Below are positions 16,955 to 25,641 of a DNA stretch of 64,000 nucleotides, piece by piece. The DNA lies in assembly GCF_003732425.1 (NCBI RefSeq), contig NZ_MOBX01000014.1, positions 124,001 through 188,000 of the forward strand, in the 5' to 3' direction. Positions within the stretch are counted from its first letter, which is position 1. Every line of letters begins with the position of its first letter. The stretch is from Pseudomonas fluorescens. GTDB taxonomy: Bacteria > Pseudomonadota > Gammaproteobacteria > Pseudomonadales > Pseudomonadaceae. The translations under genes and the position numbers were made by a program. The notes beneath the pieces were generated by a model. That model made no database searches. It saw only the letters and a list, made by a program, of their open reading frames with translations, and was not told the origin of the DNA.

Positions 16955-17986
16955 TCAGTCCCGGTGAATACGCTGCTTGAAGGTCCGCGCGATGGCCTGC
17001 ACGCCGGGCTTGTACTCCGACTGCTCGACCGCCGCCAGGGCCAGTTCCAGCGCCTTGTCGGCGATCAGTTGGTGCTGCTGGGCCATGGCGTTGACCGGCA
17101 GCGGCAGGAAATCCAGCAACTGCGTATCACCGAAGGTGCCGAGGCGCAGCGGGCGCGATTTCAGCGGGAAGTCATGCAGTGCATCGAACACGCCTTGCAG
17201 CAGCACGTAGGACGTCGTCACCAGCGCATCGGGCAAATGCCCCAGACGCTGCAGGAGTTCTTCCATCAATTGTTTGCCACATTCGCGGCTGAAGGATTCG
17301 GCGTGTTCGACCAGCACTTCGCCTTTGAAATCGACCAGCGCCTGTTTGAAACCGGCGGCACGCTCCTGGCTGATGCTCAGTTCCGGGCGCGCACCGAGCA
17401 GGACGATCTGCTTCGGTTGCGGATCGAGCAGGCTCTGGGTCAGGTGCAGGCTGGCTTCGCGGTCGTCGCTGATCACCGAGCAGAAGTGCTCGGGTTCCAT
17501 GACCCGGTCGATGGCGATGATCGGCAACCCTTTGGCCTGCAACTGCCGATAGCTGTCATCGCCGGCCGGCAGGCAACTGGCGACGATCAGCGCATCGCAG
17601 CGGCGCGCCTTGAACAGTTGTAGCAACTGCCGCTCGCTGTCCGGCGCATCGTCGGAGCTGGCGATCAGCAATTGATAGCCGCGAGCCCGCGCACCTTGCT
17701 CGAGTAGTTTGGCGATCCGCGCGTAACTGGGGTTTTCCAGATCCGGCAGAATAAAGCCCAGCGTGCGCGTGTGCCGACTGCGCAGCCCGGCCGCTTGAGG
17801 GTTTGGCGTGAAGCCGTGCAGATCGACCACCGCCCGCACCCGCTCGACGGTGGCGTTGCTGATGCGTTGCTGTTCGGCCTTGCCGTTGATGACGTAGCTG
17901 GCGGTGGTCACGGACACTCCGGCCAACCGCGCGATATCACTGAGTTTCAACCCGGGATTTCCTTGTTTTTTCGAGCTTGCCGCCAC
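16955..17986 (-). CDS. fruR: LacI-family fructose operon repressor FruR (Cra)
   Basis: Represses fruBKA in Pseudomonas; fructose-1-phosphate releases it. The 343-aa protein has an N-terminal HTH (LKLSDIARLAGVSVTTASYVINGKAEQQRIS, about residues 13-45), the hinge helix (NPQAAGLRSRHTRTLGFILPDLENPSYARI) and a periplasmic-binding-protein-like effector domain. Start is a GTG at 17986; AGGA is upstream at a longish spacing. It is divergent from fruB, and one FruR-type operator lies in the shared 271-bp region. Confidence 0.95.
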   Translation of the reverse strand: MAASSKKQGNPGLKLSDIARLAGVSVTTASYVINGKAEQQRISNATVERVRAVVDLHGFTPNPQAAGLRSRHTRTLGFILPDLENPSYARIAKLLEQGARARGYQLLIASSDDAPDSERQLLQLFKARRCDALIVASCLPAGDDSYRQLQAKGLPIIAIDRVMEPEHFCSVISDDREASLHLTQSLLDPQPKQIVLLGARPELSISQERAAGFKQALVDFKGEVLVEHAESFSRECGKQLMEELLQRLGHLPDALVTTSYVLLQGVFDALHDFPLKSRPLRLGTFGDTQLLDFLPLPVNAMAQQHQLIADKALELALAAVEQSEYKPGVQAIARTFKQRIHRD

Positions 17987-18095
17987 ATTTTCGCCAATCC
18001 TACCCGATTAGGGCAGGCGACTATTGTCGCAGCGCATCCGACAAGTTGGACTTCAAGGATGAGACATTATCGAGTAACGTGCCGATCAATCTAGA

Positions 18096-18107
18096 TTAAA
18101 CGTTTCA
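18096..18107. promoter_or_regulatory. FruR/Cra operator in the fruR-fruB intergenic region
   Basis: TTAAACGTTTCA, identical to the operator sequence reported for P. putida FruR/Cra as I recall it, 150 bp upstream of the fruB start and 110 bp from the fruR start. It is positioned to repress fruBKA and could affect fruR. Confidence 0.88.
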
Positions 18108-18257
18108 GCAAGCGTATTTTCTACGTTTTAGACGTCTTTGGCCGGTTCTGCCGTGAAACCGCCAAAACTGCCGCTGAAAAGCAAAGCGGTAAAGCGCCTA
18201 AGCTGCAAACATCCAAAACAATACCTGGCACTCATAAAGCGCCAAAAAGGAGATCGC

Positions 18258-21119
18258 ATGCTCGAGCTCACTATAGAGCAGATATCCATGGGCCAATCGG
18301 CCGTGGATAAACCCGCTGCCCTGCAACTGCTCGCCAATCACCTGGTGGCTGATGGTCTGGTTGCCGACGGTTACCTCGCTGGATTGCAGGCACGGGAAGC
18401 CCAGGGCTCGACCTTTCTCGGTCAAGGTATTGCCATTCCCCACGGCACCCCGCAAACCCGCGATCAGGTGTTCGCCACTGGCGTGCGCTTGATGCAGTTC
18501 CCGGAAGGCGTGGATTGGGGCGATGGCCAGATCGTTTATCTGGCGATTGGCATTGCTGCCAAATCCGACGAACACCTGCGCCTGCTGCAACTGCTGACCC
18601 GTGCCCTCGGCGAGACCGATCTGGGCCAGGCCCTGCGTCGCGCCAGTTCCCCCGAAGCGCTGCTGAAATTGCTACAGGGCGCGCCGCAAGAGCTGGCGCT
18701 GGATGCGCAGATGATCGGCCTCGGCGTCTCGGCCGACGATTTTGAAGAACTGGTCTGGCGTGGCGCGCGTCTGTTGCGGCAGGCCGATTGTGTGAGCAAC
18801 GGTTTTGCCGGTGTGTTGCAGCAGGTCGAAGCACTGCCGCTGGGTGATGGTTTGTGGTGGCTGCACAGCGAGCAAACCGTGAAGCGTCCGGGGCTGGCTT
18901 TTGTGACGCCGGACAAACCGATGCGCTATCTCGGTCAGCCGCTCAGTGGTCTGTTCTGCCTGGCCAGCCTTGGCGAGGCGCATCAGGCACTGCTCGAGCG
19001 TTTGTGCGCGTTGCTCATCGAAGGTCGTGGCCATGAACTGGGCCGCGCCACCAGCAGCCGCAAGGTCCTCGAAGTGCTCGGCGGTGAGTTGCCCGCCGAC
19101 TGGCCGAGCGCACGCATTGTCCTGGCCAACGCCCATGGTTTGCACGCACGCCCGGCAAAGATCCTTGCGCAACTGGCGAAGAGTTTTGATGGCGAAATTC
19201 GTGTGCGCATTGTCGACGGCCAGGACAGCGCCGTGTCGGTGAAGAGCCTGAGCAAACTGCTCAGCCTCGGCGCCCGACGCGGTCAGGTGCTGGAGTTGAT
19301 CGCCGAACCGAGCATTGCCGCGGATGCCTTGCCGGCGTTGCTCGCTGCTATCGAAGAAGGTCTCGGCGAAGAAGTCGAGCCGCTGCCCGCCGTCAGTCAG
19401 CAGCGTGAAGTCATCGCTGACATCGCCGAAGTGCTGATCGCCCCGGCGTCCGGTGCTCAGTTGCAGGCGATCCCGGCAGCCCCGGGCATTGCCATCGGGC
19501 CTGCGCATATTCAGGTGCAACAAACCATTGATTACCCGCTGCGCGGCGAGTCCGCCGCCGTTGAGCGCGAACGTCTCAAGCAAGCGCTCAGCGACGTGCG
19601 CAGTGATATCCAAGGCCTGATCGAGCGCAGCAAAGCCAAAGCCATTCGCGAGATCTTCATCACCCATCAGGAAATGCTCGACGACCCGGAACTCACCGAC
19701 GAAGTCGACACCCGCCTCAAGCAAGGCGAAAGCGCCGAAGCGGCGTGGATGGCGGTGATCGAAGCGGCGGCCAAACAACAGGAATCGCTGCAAGATGCGT
19801 TGCTCGCCGAACGGGCGGCTGATCTGCGCGACATCGGTCGCCGCGTACTGGCGCAACTGTGTGGCGTGCAAACGGCGAGCGAGCCTGAGCAACCGTACAT
19901 TCTGGTGATGGACGAGGTCGGCCCGTCCGACGTCGCGCGGCTGGATCCGGCGCGTGTCGCGGGGATTCTCACCGCGCGCGGCGGCGCCACGGCGCACAGT
20001 GCAATCGTTGCGCGAGCTCTGGGGATTCCTGCGCTGGTCGGCGCTGGCGCGGCAGTGTTGCTGCTGAAGCCGGGCACACCGTTGCTGCTCGACGGCCAGC
20101 GCGGGCGCCTGCATGTCGACGCTGATGCGGCGACCCTGCAACGTGCCGCCGAAGAGCGCGATACCCGCGAACAACGCCTGAAGATTGCCGCCGAACAGCG
20201 TCATCAACCGGCACACACCACTGACGGTCATGCCGTCGAAGTGTTCGCCAACATCGGCGAAAGCGCGGGCGTGATCAGTGCGGTGGAGCAGGGCGCCGAA
20301 GGCATTGGCCTGCTGCGTACCGAACTGATTTTCATGGCCCATCCGCAAGCGCCGGACGAAGCCACGCAAGAAGCCGAATACCGCCGCGTCCTCGATGGCC
20401 TCGCCGGGCGGCCGTTGGTGGTGCGCACGCTGGATGTCGGCGGTGACAAACCGCTGCCGTATTGGCCGATCGCCAAGGAAGAGAATCCGTTCCTCGGCGT
20501 GCGCGGTATTCGCCTGACCTTGCAGCGTCCACAGATCATGGAAGCGCAATTGCGCGCGTTGCTGCGTTCGGCGGATAACCGTCCGCTGCGCATCATGTTC
20601 CCGATGGTCGGCAGCGTCGAAGAATGGCGCCAGGCACGCGACATGACCGAACGTCTGCGCCTGGAAATCCCGGTCGCCGATCTGCAACTGGGGATCATGA
20701 TCGAAGTGCCGTCCGCCGCTTTGCTCGCGCCGGTGCTGGCCAAGGAAGTCGACTTTTTTAGCGTCGGCACCAACGACCTCACCCAATACACCCTGGCCAT
20801 CGACCGCGGTCACCCGACCCTGTCGGCACAAGCGGATGGCTTGCACCCGGCAGTACTGCAACTGATCGACATCACCGTGCGCGCGGCCCATGCCCACGGC
20901 AAATGGGTCGGCGTGTGCGGCGAACTGGCGGCGGATCCGCTGGCGGTGCCGGTGCTGGTCGGCCTCGGGGTCGATGAACTCAGCGTCTCCGGGCGCAGCA
21001 TTGCCGAGGTGAAGGCACGCATCCGCGAACTCAGCCTGACCCAGGCGAAAACCCTTGCTCAACATGCCCTGGCCGTGGGCAGCGCGAATGAAGTGCGCGC
21101 ACTAGTGGAGGCCCTGTAA
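18258..21119 (+). CDS. fruB: PTS fructose transporter EIIA-HPr-EI fusion (multiphosphoryl transfer protein)
   Basis: 953-aa cytoplasmic phosphocarrier passing phosphate from PEP to FruA. Domains: EIIA-Fru (1-145) with phospho-His62 in GIAIPHGT; a linker; HPr (about 285-370) with His296 in GLHARPA; enzyme I (about 400-950) with His580 in RGGATAHSAIVARALG and the C-terminal PEP-binding region (GVCGELAADP, FFSVGTNDLTQYTLA). ATG 18258 is chosen because AAAAAGGAGA precedes it; an upstream in-frame ATG at 18138 has no site. It overlaps fruK by one base (TAATG). Confidence 0.97.
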   Translation: MLELTIEQISMGQSAVDKPAALQLLANHLVADGLVADGYLAGLQAREAQGSTFLGQGIAIPHGTPQTRDQVFATGVRLMQFPEGVDWGDGQIVYLAIGIAAKSDEHLRLLQLLTRALGETDLGQALRRASSPEALLKLLQGAPQELALDAQMIGLGVSADDFEELVWRGARLLRQADCVSNGFAGVLQQVEALPLGDGLWWLHSEQTVKRPGLAFVTPDKPMRYLGQPLSGLFCLASLGEAHQALLERLCALLIEGRGHELGRATSSRKVLEVLGGELPADWPSARIVLANAHGLHARPAKILAQLAKSFDGEIRVRIVDGQDSAVSVKSLSKLLSLGARRGQVLELIAEPSIAADALPALLAAIEEGLGEEVEPLPAVSQQREVIADIAEVLIAPASGAQLQAIPAAPGIAIGPAHIQVQQTIDYPLRGESAAVERERLKQALSDVRSDIQGLIERSKAKAIREIFITHQEMLDDPELTDEVDTRLKQGESAEAAWMAVIEAAAKQQESLQDALLAERAADLRDIGRRVLAQLCGVQTASEPEQPYILVMDEVGPSDVARLDPARVAGILTARGGATAHSAIVARALGIPALVGAGAAVLLLKPGTPLLLDGQRGRLHVDADAATLQRAAEERDTREQRLKIAAEQRHQPAHTTDGHAVEVFANIGESAGVISAVEQGAEGIGLLRTELIFMAHPQAPDEATQEAEYRRVLDGLAGRPLVVRTLDVGGDKPLPYWPIAKEENPFLGVRGIRLTLQRPQIMEAQLRALLRSADNRPLRIMFPMVGSVEEWRQARDMTERLRLEIPVADLQLGIMIEVPSAALLAPVLAKEVDFFSVGTNDLTQYTLAIDRGHPTLSAQADGLHPAVLQLIDITVRAAHAHGKWVGVCGELAADPLAVPVLVGLGVDELSVSGRSIAEVKARIRELSLTQAKTLAQHALAVGSANEVRALVEAL

Positions 21120-22060
21120 TGGCCAAGATTCTTACCCTGACCCTCAACCCGGCGCTCGACCTCACCGTCGAACTGCCACGCCTGGAGGCCGGTCAGGTCA
21201 ATCGCAGCGACGAGATGCACACCCACGCCGCCGGCAAAGGCGTGAACGTCGCGCAGGTGCTGGCTGATCTCGGCCATCAACTGACGGTCAGTGGTTTTCT
21301 CGGTGAAGACAATCTGCAAGCGTTCGAAACCCTGTTCGCCAAGCGCGGTTTTGTCGACGCGTTTATCCGCGTGCCGGGTGAAACGCGCAGCAACATCAAG
21401 GTCGCCGAACAGGATGGCCGCATCACCGACATCAATGGTCCGGGGCCGATGGTCGACGCCGCCGCGCAGCAGGCGTTGCTCGAACGTCTGCTGCAGATTG
21501 CACCGGGTCACGATGCCGTCGTGGTCGCCGGCAGTCTGCCGCGTGGCGTGACCGCGCAGTGGTTGCGTGAGTTGATCGAACGGCTCAACCAGCTCGGTCT
21601 GAAAGTCGCCCTCGACAGCAGCGGCGAAGCCTTGCGCGCAGCGTTGCAGGCCGGTCCATGGCTGATCAAACCGAACACGGAAGAGCTCGCCGATGCACTC
21701 GGTTGCGAGGTGGTTTCTCACGCGGCCGAAGCCCAGGCAGCGGCGCGTTTGCATGCTCAAGGTATTGAGCACGTGGTCATCTCTCACGGTGCTGACGGCG
21801 TGAACTGGTTCAGTGTCGGCTCGGCACTGCATGCCACGCCACCGAAGGTCAGCGTTGCCAGCACGGTCGGTGCCGGCGATTCGTTGCTGGCCGGCATGCT
21901 CCACGGTCTGCTCAGCGCCGATACGCCCGAGCAAACCCTGCGCACGGCCACCGCGATTGCGGCGATGGCGGTGACTCAGATCGGTTTCGGCATCAACGAT
22001 GCTGCGCAACTGGCGCAGCTCGAACAGGGCGTGCGCGTGCGTCCCCTGACAGAACAATAA
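21119..22060 (+). CDS. fruK: 1-phosphofructokinase
   Basis: Phosphorylates fructose-1-phosphate to fructose-1,6-bisphosphate with ATP, the step after PTS import. 313-aa PfkB/ribokinase family: N-terminal TLTLNPALDLTVELPRLEAGQVNR, GGK-type sugar motif as AAGKGVNVAQVLADLG (about 37-52), and the C-terminal signature VASTVGAGDSLLAGMLHGL with the catalytic Asp. Start overlaps the fruB stop by one base; fruA follows 11 bp later, so the three genes form one operon. Confidence 0.97.
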   Translation: MAKILTLTLNPALDLTVELPRLEAGQVNRSDEMHTHAAGKGVNVAQVLADLGHQLTVSGFLGEDNLQAFETLFAKRGFVDAFIRVPGETRSNIKVAEQDGRITDINGPGPMVDAAAQQALLERLLQIAPGHDAVVVAGSLPRGVTAQWLRELIERLNQLGLKVALDSSGEALRAALQAGPWLIKPNTEELADALGCEVVSHAAEAQAAARLHAQGIEHVVISHGADGVNWFSVGSALHATPPKVSVASTVGAGDSLLAGMLHGLLSADTPEQTLRTATAIAAMAVTQIGFGINDAAQLAQLEQGVRVRPLTEQ

Positions 22061-22071
22061 GAGGGTTTGTC

Positions 22072-23805
22072 ATGAAGTTAGCCATTGTTACGGCTTGCCC
22101 GAACGGCATGGTCACCAGTGTGCTGTGCGCGCGTTTGCTCGATGCGGCGGCGCAGCGTCAGGGCTGGAGCACCAGCGTTGAAGTGGTCGATGCGGCGCAC
22201 CCGGAGCGCGAATTGTCGGCGGCGACGATTGCGGCAGCGGAGTGGGTGTTGCTGGTCGCCACAGGCGCGGTGGACATGAGCCGCTTTGTCGGCAAACGGG
22301 TGTTTCAGATCGCCCCGGCGCAGGCGCTGCAGGATGTCGAAGCGGTGCTGCGTCGTGGTGCTGAAGAGGCGGCTGTCTACGTTGCCAGTGCGGCTGAACC
22401 GACGACTGATGCACCGCGTGCACCCCGCATCGTCGCCATCACTGCTTGCCCGACCGGTGTTGCGCACACCTTCATGGCGGCCGAAGCCCTACAGCAGACC
22501 GCCAAGCGTCTGGGCTACGAATTGCAGGTCGAAACCCAAGGCTCGGTGGGCGCGAAAACCCCGTTGAGCGCAGCGGCGATTGCCGACGCGGACGTGGTGT
22601 TGCTGGCGGCGGATATCGAAGTCGCCACCGAGCGTTTCGCCGGCAAGAAAATCTATCGCTGCGGCACCGGGATTGCCTTGAAACAGTCCGAAGCCACACT
22701 GAAAAAAGCCTTGGCCGAAGGTGTCGTGGAAAGCGCGGCGGCTGACGGCAAGGCGCCGGCCAAGCAAGAGAAAACCGGCATCTACAAACACCTGCTGACC
22801 GGCGTGTCGTTCATGTTGCCGATGGTCGTGGCCGGCGGTTTGATGATCGCGCTGTCGTTCGTGTTCGGCATCACCGCGTTCAAGGAAGAAGGCACGCTGG
22901 CGGCGGCATTGATGCAGATCGGCGGTGAGACCGCGTTCAAGTTGATGGTGCCGCTGCTGGCCGGTTACATCGCTTATTCGATCGCCGACCGTCCGGGTCT
23001 GGCGCCGGGGATGATTGGTGGTTTGCTCGCCAGTACGCTGGGCGCCGGATTTATCGGCGGCATCGTCGCCGGGTTTATCGCCGGTTATGCGGCGAAGGCA
23101 ATCAGCCGATATGTCGCCTTGCCGCAAAGTCTCGAAGCGCTGAAACCGATTCTGATCATCCCGTTGTTCGCCAGTCTGTTCACCGGTCTGGTGATGATTT
23201 ACGTGGTGGGCAAACCGGTCGCCGGCATGCTCGGTGCGCTGACGCATTTCCTCGACAGCATGGGCACCACCAACGCGATTCTGCTCGGTGTGTTGCTCGG
23301 CGGCATGATGTGCGTCGACCTCGGTGGGCCGATCAACAAAGCCGCGTATGCGTTCTCGGTAGGGCTGCTGGCGTCGCAGAGTTATGCACCGATGGCCGCG
23401 ACCATGGCGGCCGGCATGGTGCCGCCGATTGGCCTCGGTATCGCCACATTTATTGCGCGGCGCAAGTTCGCCCAGACCGAGCGCGAGGCGGGCAAAGCGG
23501 CGCTGGTGCTGGGGCTGTGCTTTATCTCCGAAGGGGCGATTCCGTTTGCCGCGAAAGATCCGTTGCGGGTGATCCCGGCGAGCATTGCCGGTGGCGCGCT
23601 GACCGGTGCGCTGTCGATGTACTTCGGCTGCAAACTGATGGCGCCGCACGGTGGCTTGTTTGTGCTGGCGATTCCAAATGCGATCAACCATGCGTTGTTG
23701 TATTTGCTGGCGATTGTCGCGGGAAGTTTGTTGACTGCTGTGGTCTACGCGACGGTCAAACGCCCCGAGGCCGTCGAGTTGGCGCTGGAGCCCGCCAAGG
23801 CCTGA
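22072..23805 (+). CDS. fruA: PTS fructose-specific EIIB'BC permease
   Basis: 577-aa membrane permease that imports fructose as fructose-1-phosphate. Two tandem EIIB domains: a degenerate B' (Cys9 in VTACPNG) and the active B with phospho-Cys126 in AITACPTGVAHTFMAAEAL. The EIIC domain (about 230-565) has some eight to ten hydrophobic helices, beginning HLLTGVSFMLPMVVAGGLMIAL. Length is normal. Preceded by AAGAGGG. A REPIN follows the stop. Confidence 0.97.
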   Translation: MKLAIVTACPNGMVTSVLCARLLDAAAQRQGWSTSVEVVDAAHPERELSAATIAAAEWVLLVATGAVDMSRFVGKRVFQIAPAQALQDVEAVLRRGAEEAAVYVASAAEPTTDAPRAPRIVAITACPTGVAHTFMAAEALQQTAKRLGYELQVETQGSVGAKTPLSAAAIADADVVLLAADIEVATERFAGKKIYRCGTGIALKQSEATLKKALAEGVVESAAADGKAPAKQEKTGIYKHLLTGVSFMLPMVVAGGLMIALSFVFGITAFKEEGTLAAALMQIGGETAFKLMVPLLAGYIAYSIADRPGLAPGMIGGLLASTLGAGFIGGIVAGFIAGYAAKAISRYVALPQSLEALKPILIIPLFASLFTGLVMIYVVGKPVAGMLGALTHFLDSMGTTNAILLGVLLGGMMCVDLGGPINKAAYAFSVGLLASQSYAPMAATMAAGMVPPIGLGIATFIARRKFAQTEREAGKAALVLGLCFISEGAIPFAAKDPLRVIPASIAGGALTGALSMYFGCKLMAPHGGLFVLAIPNAINHALLYLLAIVAGSLLTAVVYATVKRPEAVELALEPAKA

Positions 23806-23823
23806 CGGACAACACTACCCTTC

Positions 23824-23912
23824 TGTGGGAGCGAGCCTGCTCGCGAATGCAATCTGCCAGCGACATACATGTTGACTGGCACACCGCTTTCGCGAGCAGG
23901 CTCGCTCCCACA
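23824..23912. repeat. REPIN, TGTGGGAGCGAGCCTGCT family
   Basis: Near-perfect inverted pair with 18-bp-plus arms and the conserved spacer, between fruA and phoD. Confidence 0.92.
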
Positions 23913-23980
23913 ATGGTTAGTGGTGTCATGGCGAGTTCATATAGGCGTGCTTAAGTTTTCCTTTTTTCAGGGAGAACACC

Positions 23981-25522
23981 ATGAGCGATTTCAACCCCGG
24001 TCGCCGGCGTGTCGTGCAAGGTATCGGTGCCGGTCTGCTGATGCCGGGTCTGGCGCCGGCGGTGATCGCGTCGGTCAAGGACCGTCCGCAACTGACCGAT
24101 GGCGTGCAGTCCGGCGACCTGCAAGGCGACCGCGCGATGATCTGGAGCCGCAGCGATCGCCCGGCGCGAATGGTGGTCGAGTGGGACACCCGCAGCCAGT
24201 TTCGCCACCCGCGCCGGGTGTTCTCGGCGCTGGCCGATGCGCGCACGGATTTCACCGCCCGGGTTGAACTCACCGGGCTGCCGGCCGATCAGGCGATTTT
24301 CTATCGGGTGTATTTCAAGGACGCGCAAACCGGTGTCGCCAGTGAGCCGTGGCTCGGTCATCTGCGCAGCGCTCCGCTGGCGCGGCGCAATATTCGTTTT
24401 GTCTGGAGCGGTGACACCGTCGGCCAGGGCTTCGGCATCAACCCGGACATCGGCGGCATGCGCATCTACGAGTCCATGCGCCTGCGCCTGCCGGACTTCT
24501 TTATCCACAGCGGCGACACTATCTACGCCGACGGCCCCGTACCCGCGCAGCTCACCACCGAAAACGGTCGCATCTGGCGCAACATCACCACCGAAGCCAA
24601 GAGCAAAGTCGCGCAGACCCTCGCCGACTATCGCGGCAACTACCGCTATAACCTGATGGACGAAAACATCCGCCGCTTTAACGCCGAAGTGCCGCAGATC
24701 TGGCAGTGGGACGACCATGAAGTGGTCAACAACTGGTCGCCGGGCAAGCAGCTCGACGAGCGTTATCAGGAGAAAGATATCCACACCCTGGTTGGCCGCG
24801 CGCGTCAGGCGTGGCTGGAATATTCCCCGATGCGTTTGCAGGCCGCCGACGGCGGCGGGCGGATTTATCGCAAGATCAACTACGGGCCGATGCTCGATGT
24901 GTTCGTGCTCGACATGCGCAGTTATCGCGGCGCCAATGACGACAACCTCGGCGCGGCGAAACCGTTTCTGGGACGTGAGCAACTGGATTGGCTCAAACGC
25001 GGTTTGAAGAAGTCGAAAGCGCAATGGAAGGTCATCGCCGCCGACATGCCGATTGGTCTGGGCGTGCCGGATGGTGAGGTCAGCCCGGGTGTCGCGCGTT
25101 GGGAAGCGGTAGCTAACGGTGACCCGGGACCGGCGCAGGGCCGCGAGGTGGAAATCGCCGAATTGCTCGGTTATCTGCGTGCGCAGCAGGTACGCAATTT
25201 TGTCTTCCTGACGGCGGATGTGCATTACTGCGCGGCGCATCACTATCACCCCGATCGCGCGGCGTTTCAGGATTTCGAACCGTTCTGGGAGTTTGTCGCC
25301 GGGCCGTTGAATGCCGGGAGTTTCGGACCCAATCCGCTGGATAAAACCTTTGGCCCGGAGGTGGTGTTCGAGAAGGCGCCACCGGCGCAGAACACTTCGC
25401 CGTTTGCCGGGTTTCAGTTTTTTGGCGAGGTGAATATTGAAGGGCAGAGCGGGGAGATGAGTGTGGTGTTGCGGGATTTGAATGGGGTGGCGGTTTTTGA
25501 GCAGAAGTTGCAGCCGGCCTGA
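23981..25522 (+). CDS. phoD: Tat-exported alkaline phosphatase PhoD
   Basis: 513-aa secreted phosphodiesterase/phosphatase of the PhoD family (Fe/Ca cofactor). A twin-arginine signal is visible: NPGRRRVVQGIGAGLLMPGLAPAV (residues 5-28). An N-terminal Fn3-like domain (LTDGVQSGDLQGDRAMIWSRSDRPARM) is followed by the metallophosphoesterase core: WSGDTVGQGFG, FIHSGDTIYADGP, WDDHEVVNNW and FLTADVHYCAAHHY. GGGAGA precedes the ATG. No Pho box is evident in the 70 bp between the REPIN and the start. Confidence 0.94.
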   Translation: MSDFNPGRRRVVQGIGAGLLMPGLAPAVIASVKDRPQLTDGVQSGDLQGDRAMIWSRSDRPARMVVEWDTRSQFRHPRRVFSALADARTDFTARVELTGLPADQAIFYRVYFKDAQTGVASEPWLGHLRSAPLARRNIRFVWSGDTVGQGFGINPDIGGMRIYESMRLRLPDFFIHSGDTIYADGPVPAQLTTENGRIWRNITTEAKSKVAQTLADYRGNYRYNLMDENIRRFNAEVPQIWQWDDHEVVNNWSPGKQLDERYQEKDIHTLVGRARQAWLEYSPMRLQAADGGGRIYRKINYGPMLDVFVLDMRSYRGANDDNLGAAKPFLGREQLDWLKRGLKKSKAQWKVIAADMPIGLGVPDGEVSPGVARWEAVANGDPGPAQGREVEIAELLGYLRAQQVRNFVFLTADVHYCAAHHYHPDRAAFQDFEPFWEFVAGPLNAGSFGPNPLDKTFGPEVVFEKAPPAQNTSPFAGFQFFGEVNIEGQSGEMSVVLRDLNGVAVFEQKLQPA

Positions 25523-25535
25523 ACACCGCATCCCC

Positions 25536-25625
25536 TGTGGGAGCGAGCCTGCTCGCGAAAGCGGACTTACAGCCAACACAATTGTTGAATGTTAAATCGC
25601 CTTCGCGAGCAGGCTCGCTCCCACA
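25536..25625. repeat. REPIN, TGTGGGAGCGAGCCTGCT family
   Basis: Inverted pair (TGTGGGAGCGAGCCTGCTCG ... CGAGCAGGCTCGCTCCCACA) filling the convergent gap between phoD and the flavoreductase gene; the inner spacer differs from the consensus family. Confidence 0.92.
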
Positions 25626-25641
25626 AGGGGATGGTGTCGGG

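Noticed and set aside
18672..21065. A 797-codon minus-strand frame over fruB
   Set aside because: Shadow of fruB, which has three recognisable phosphotransfer domains on the plus strand.
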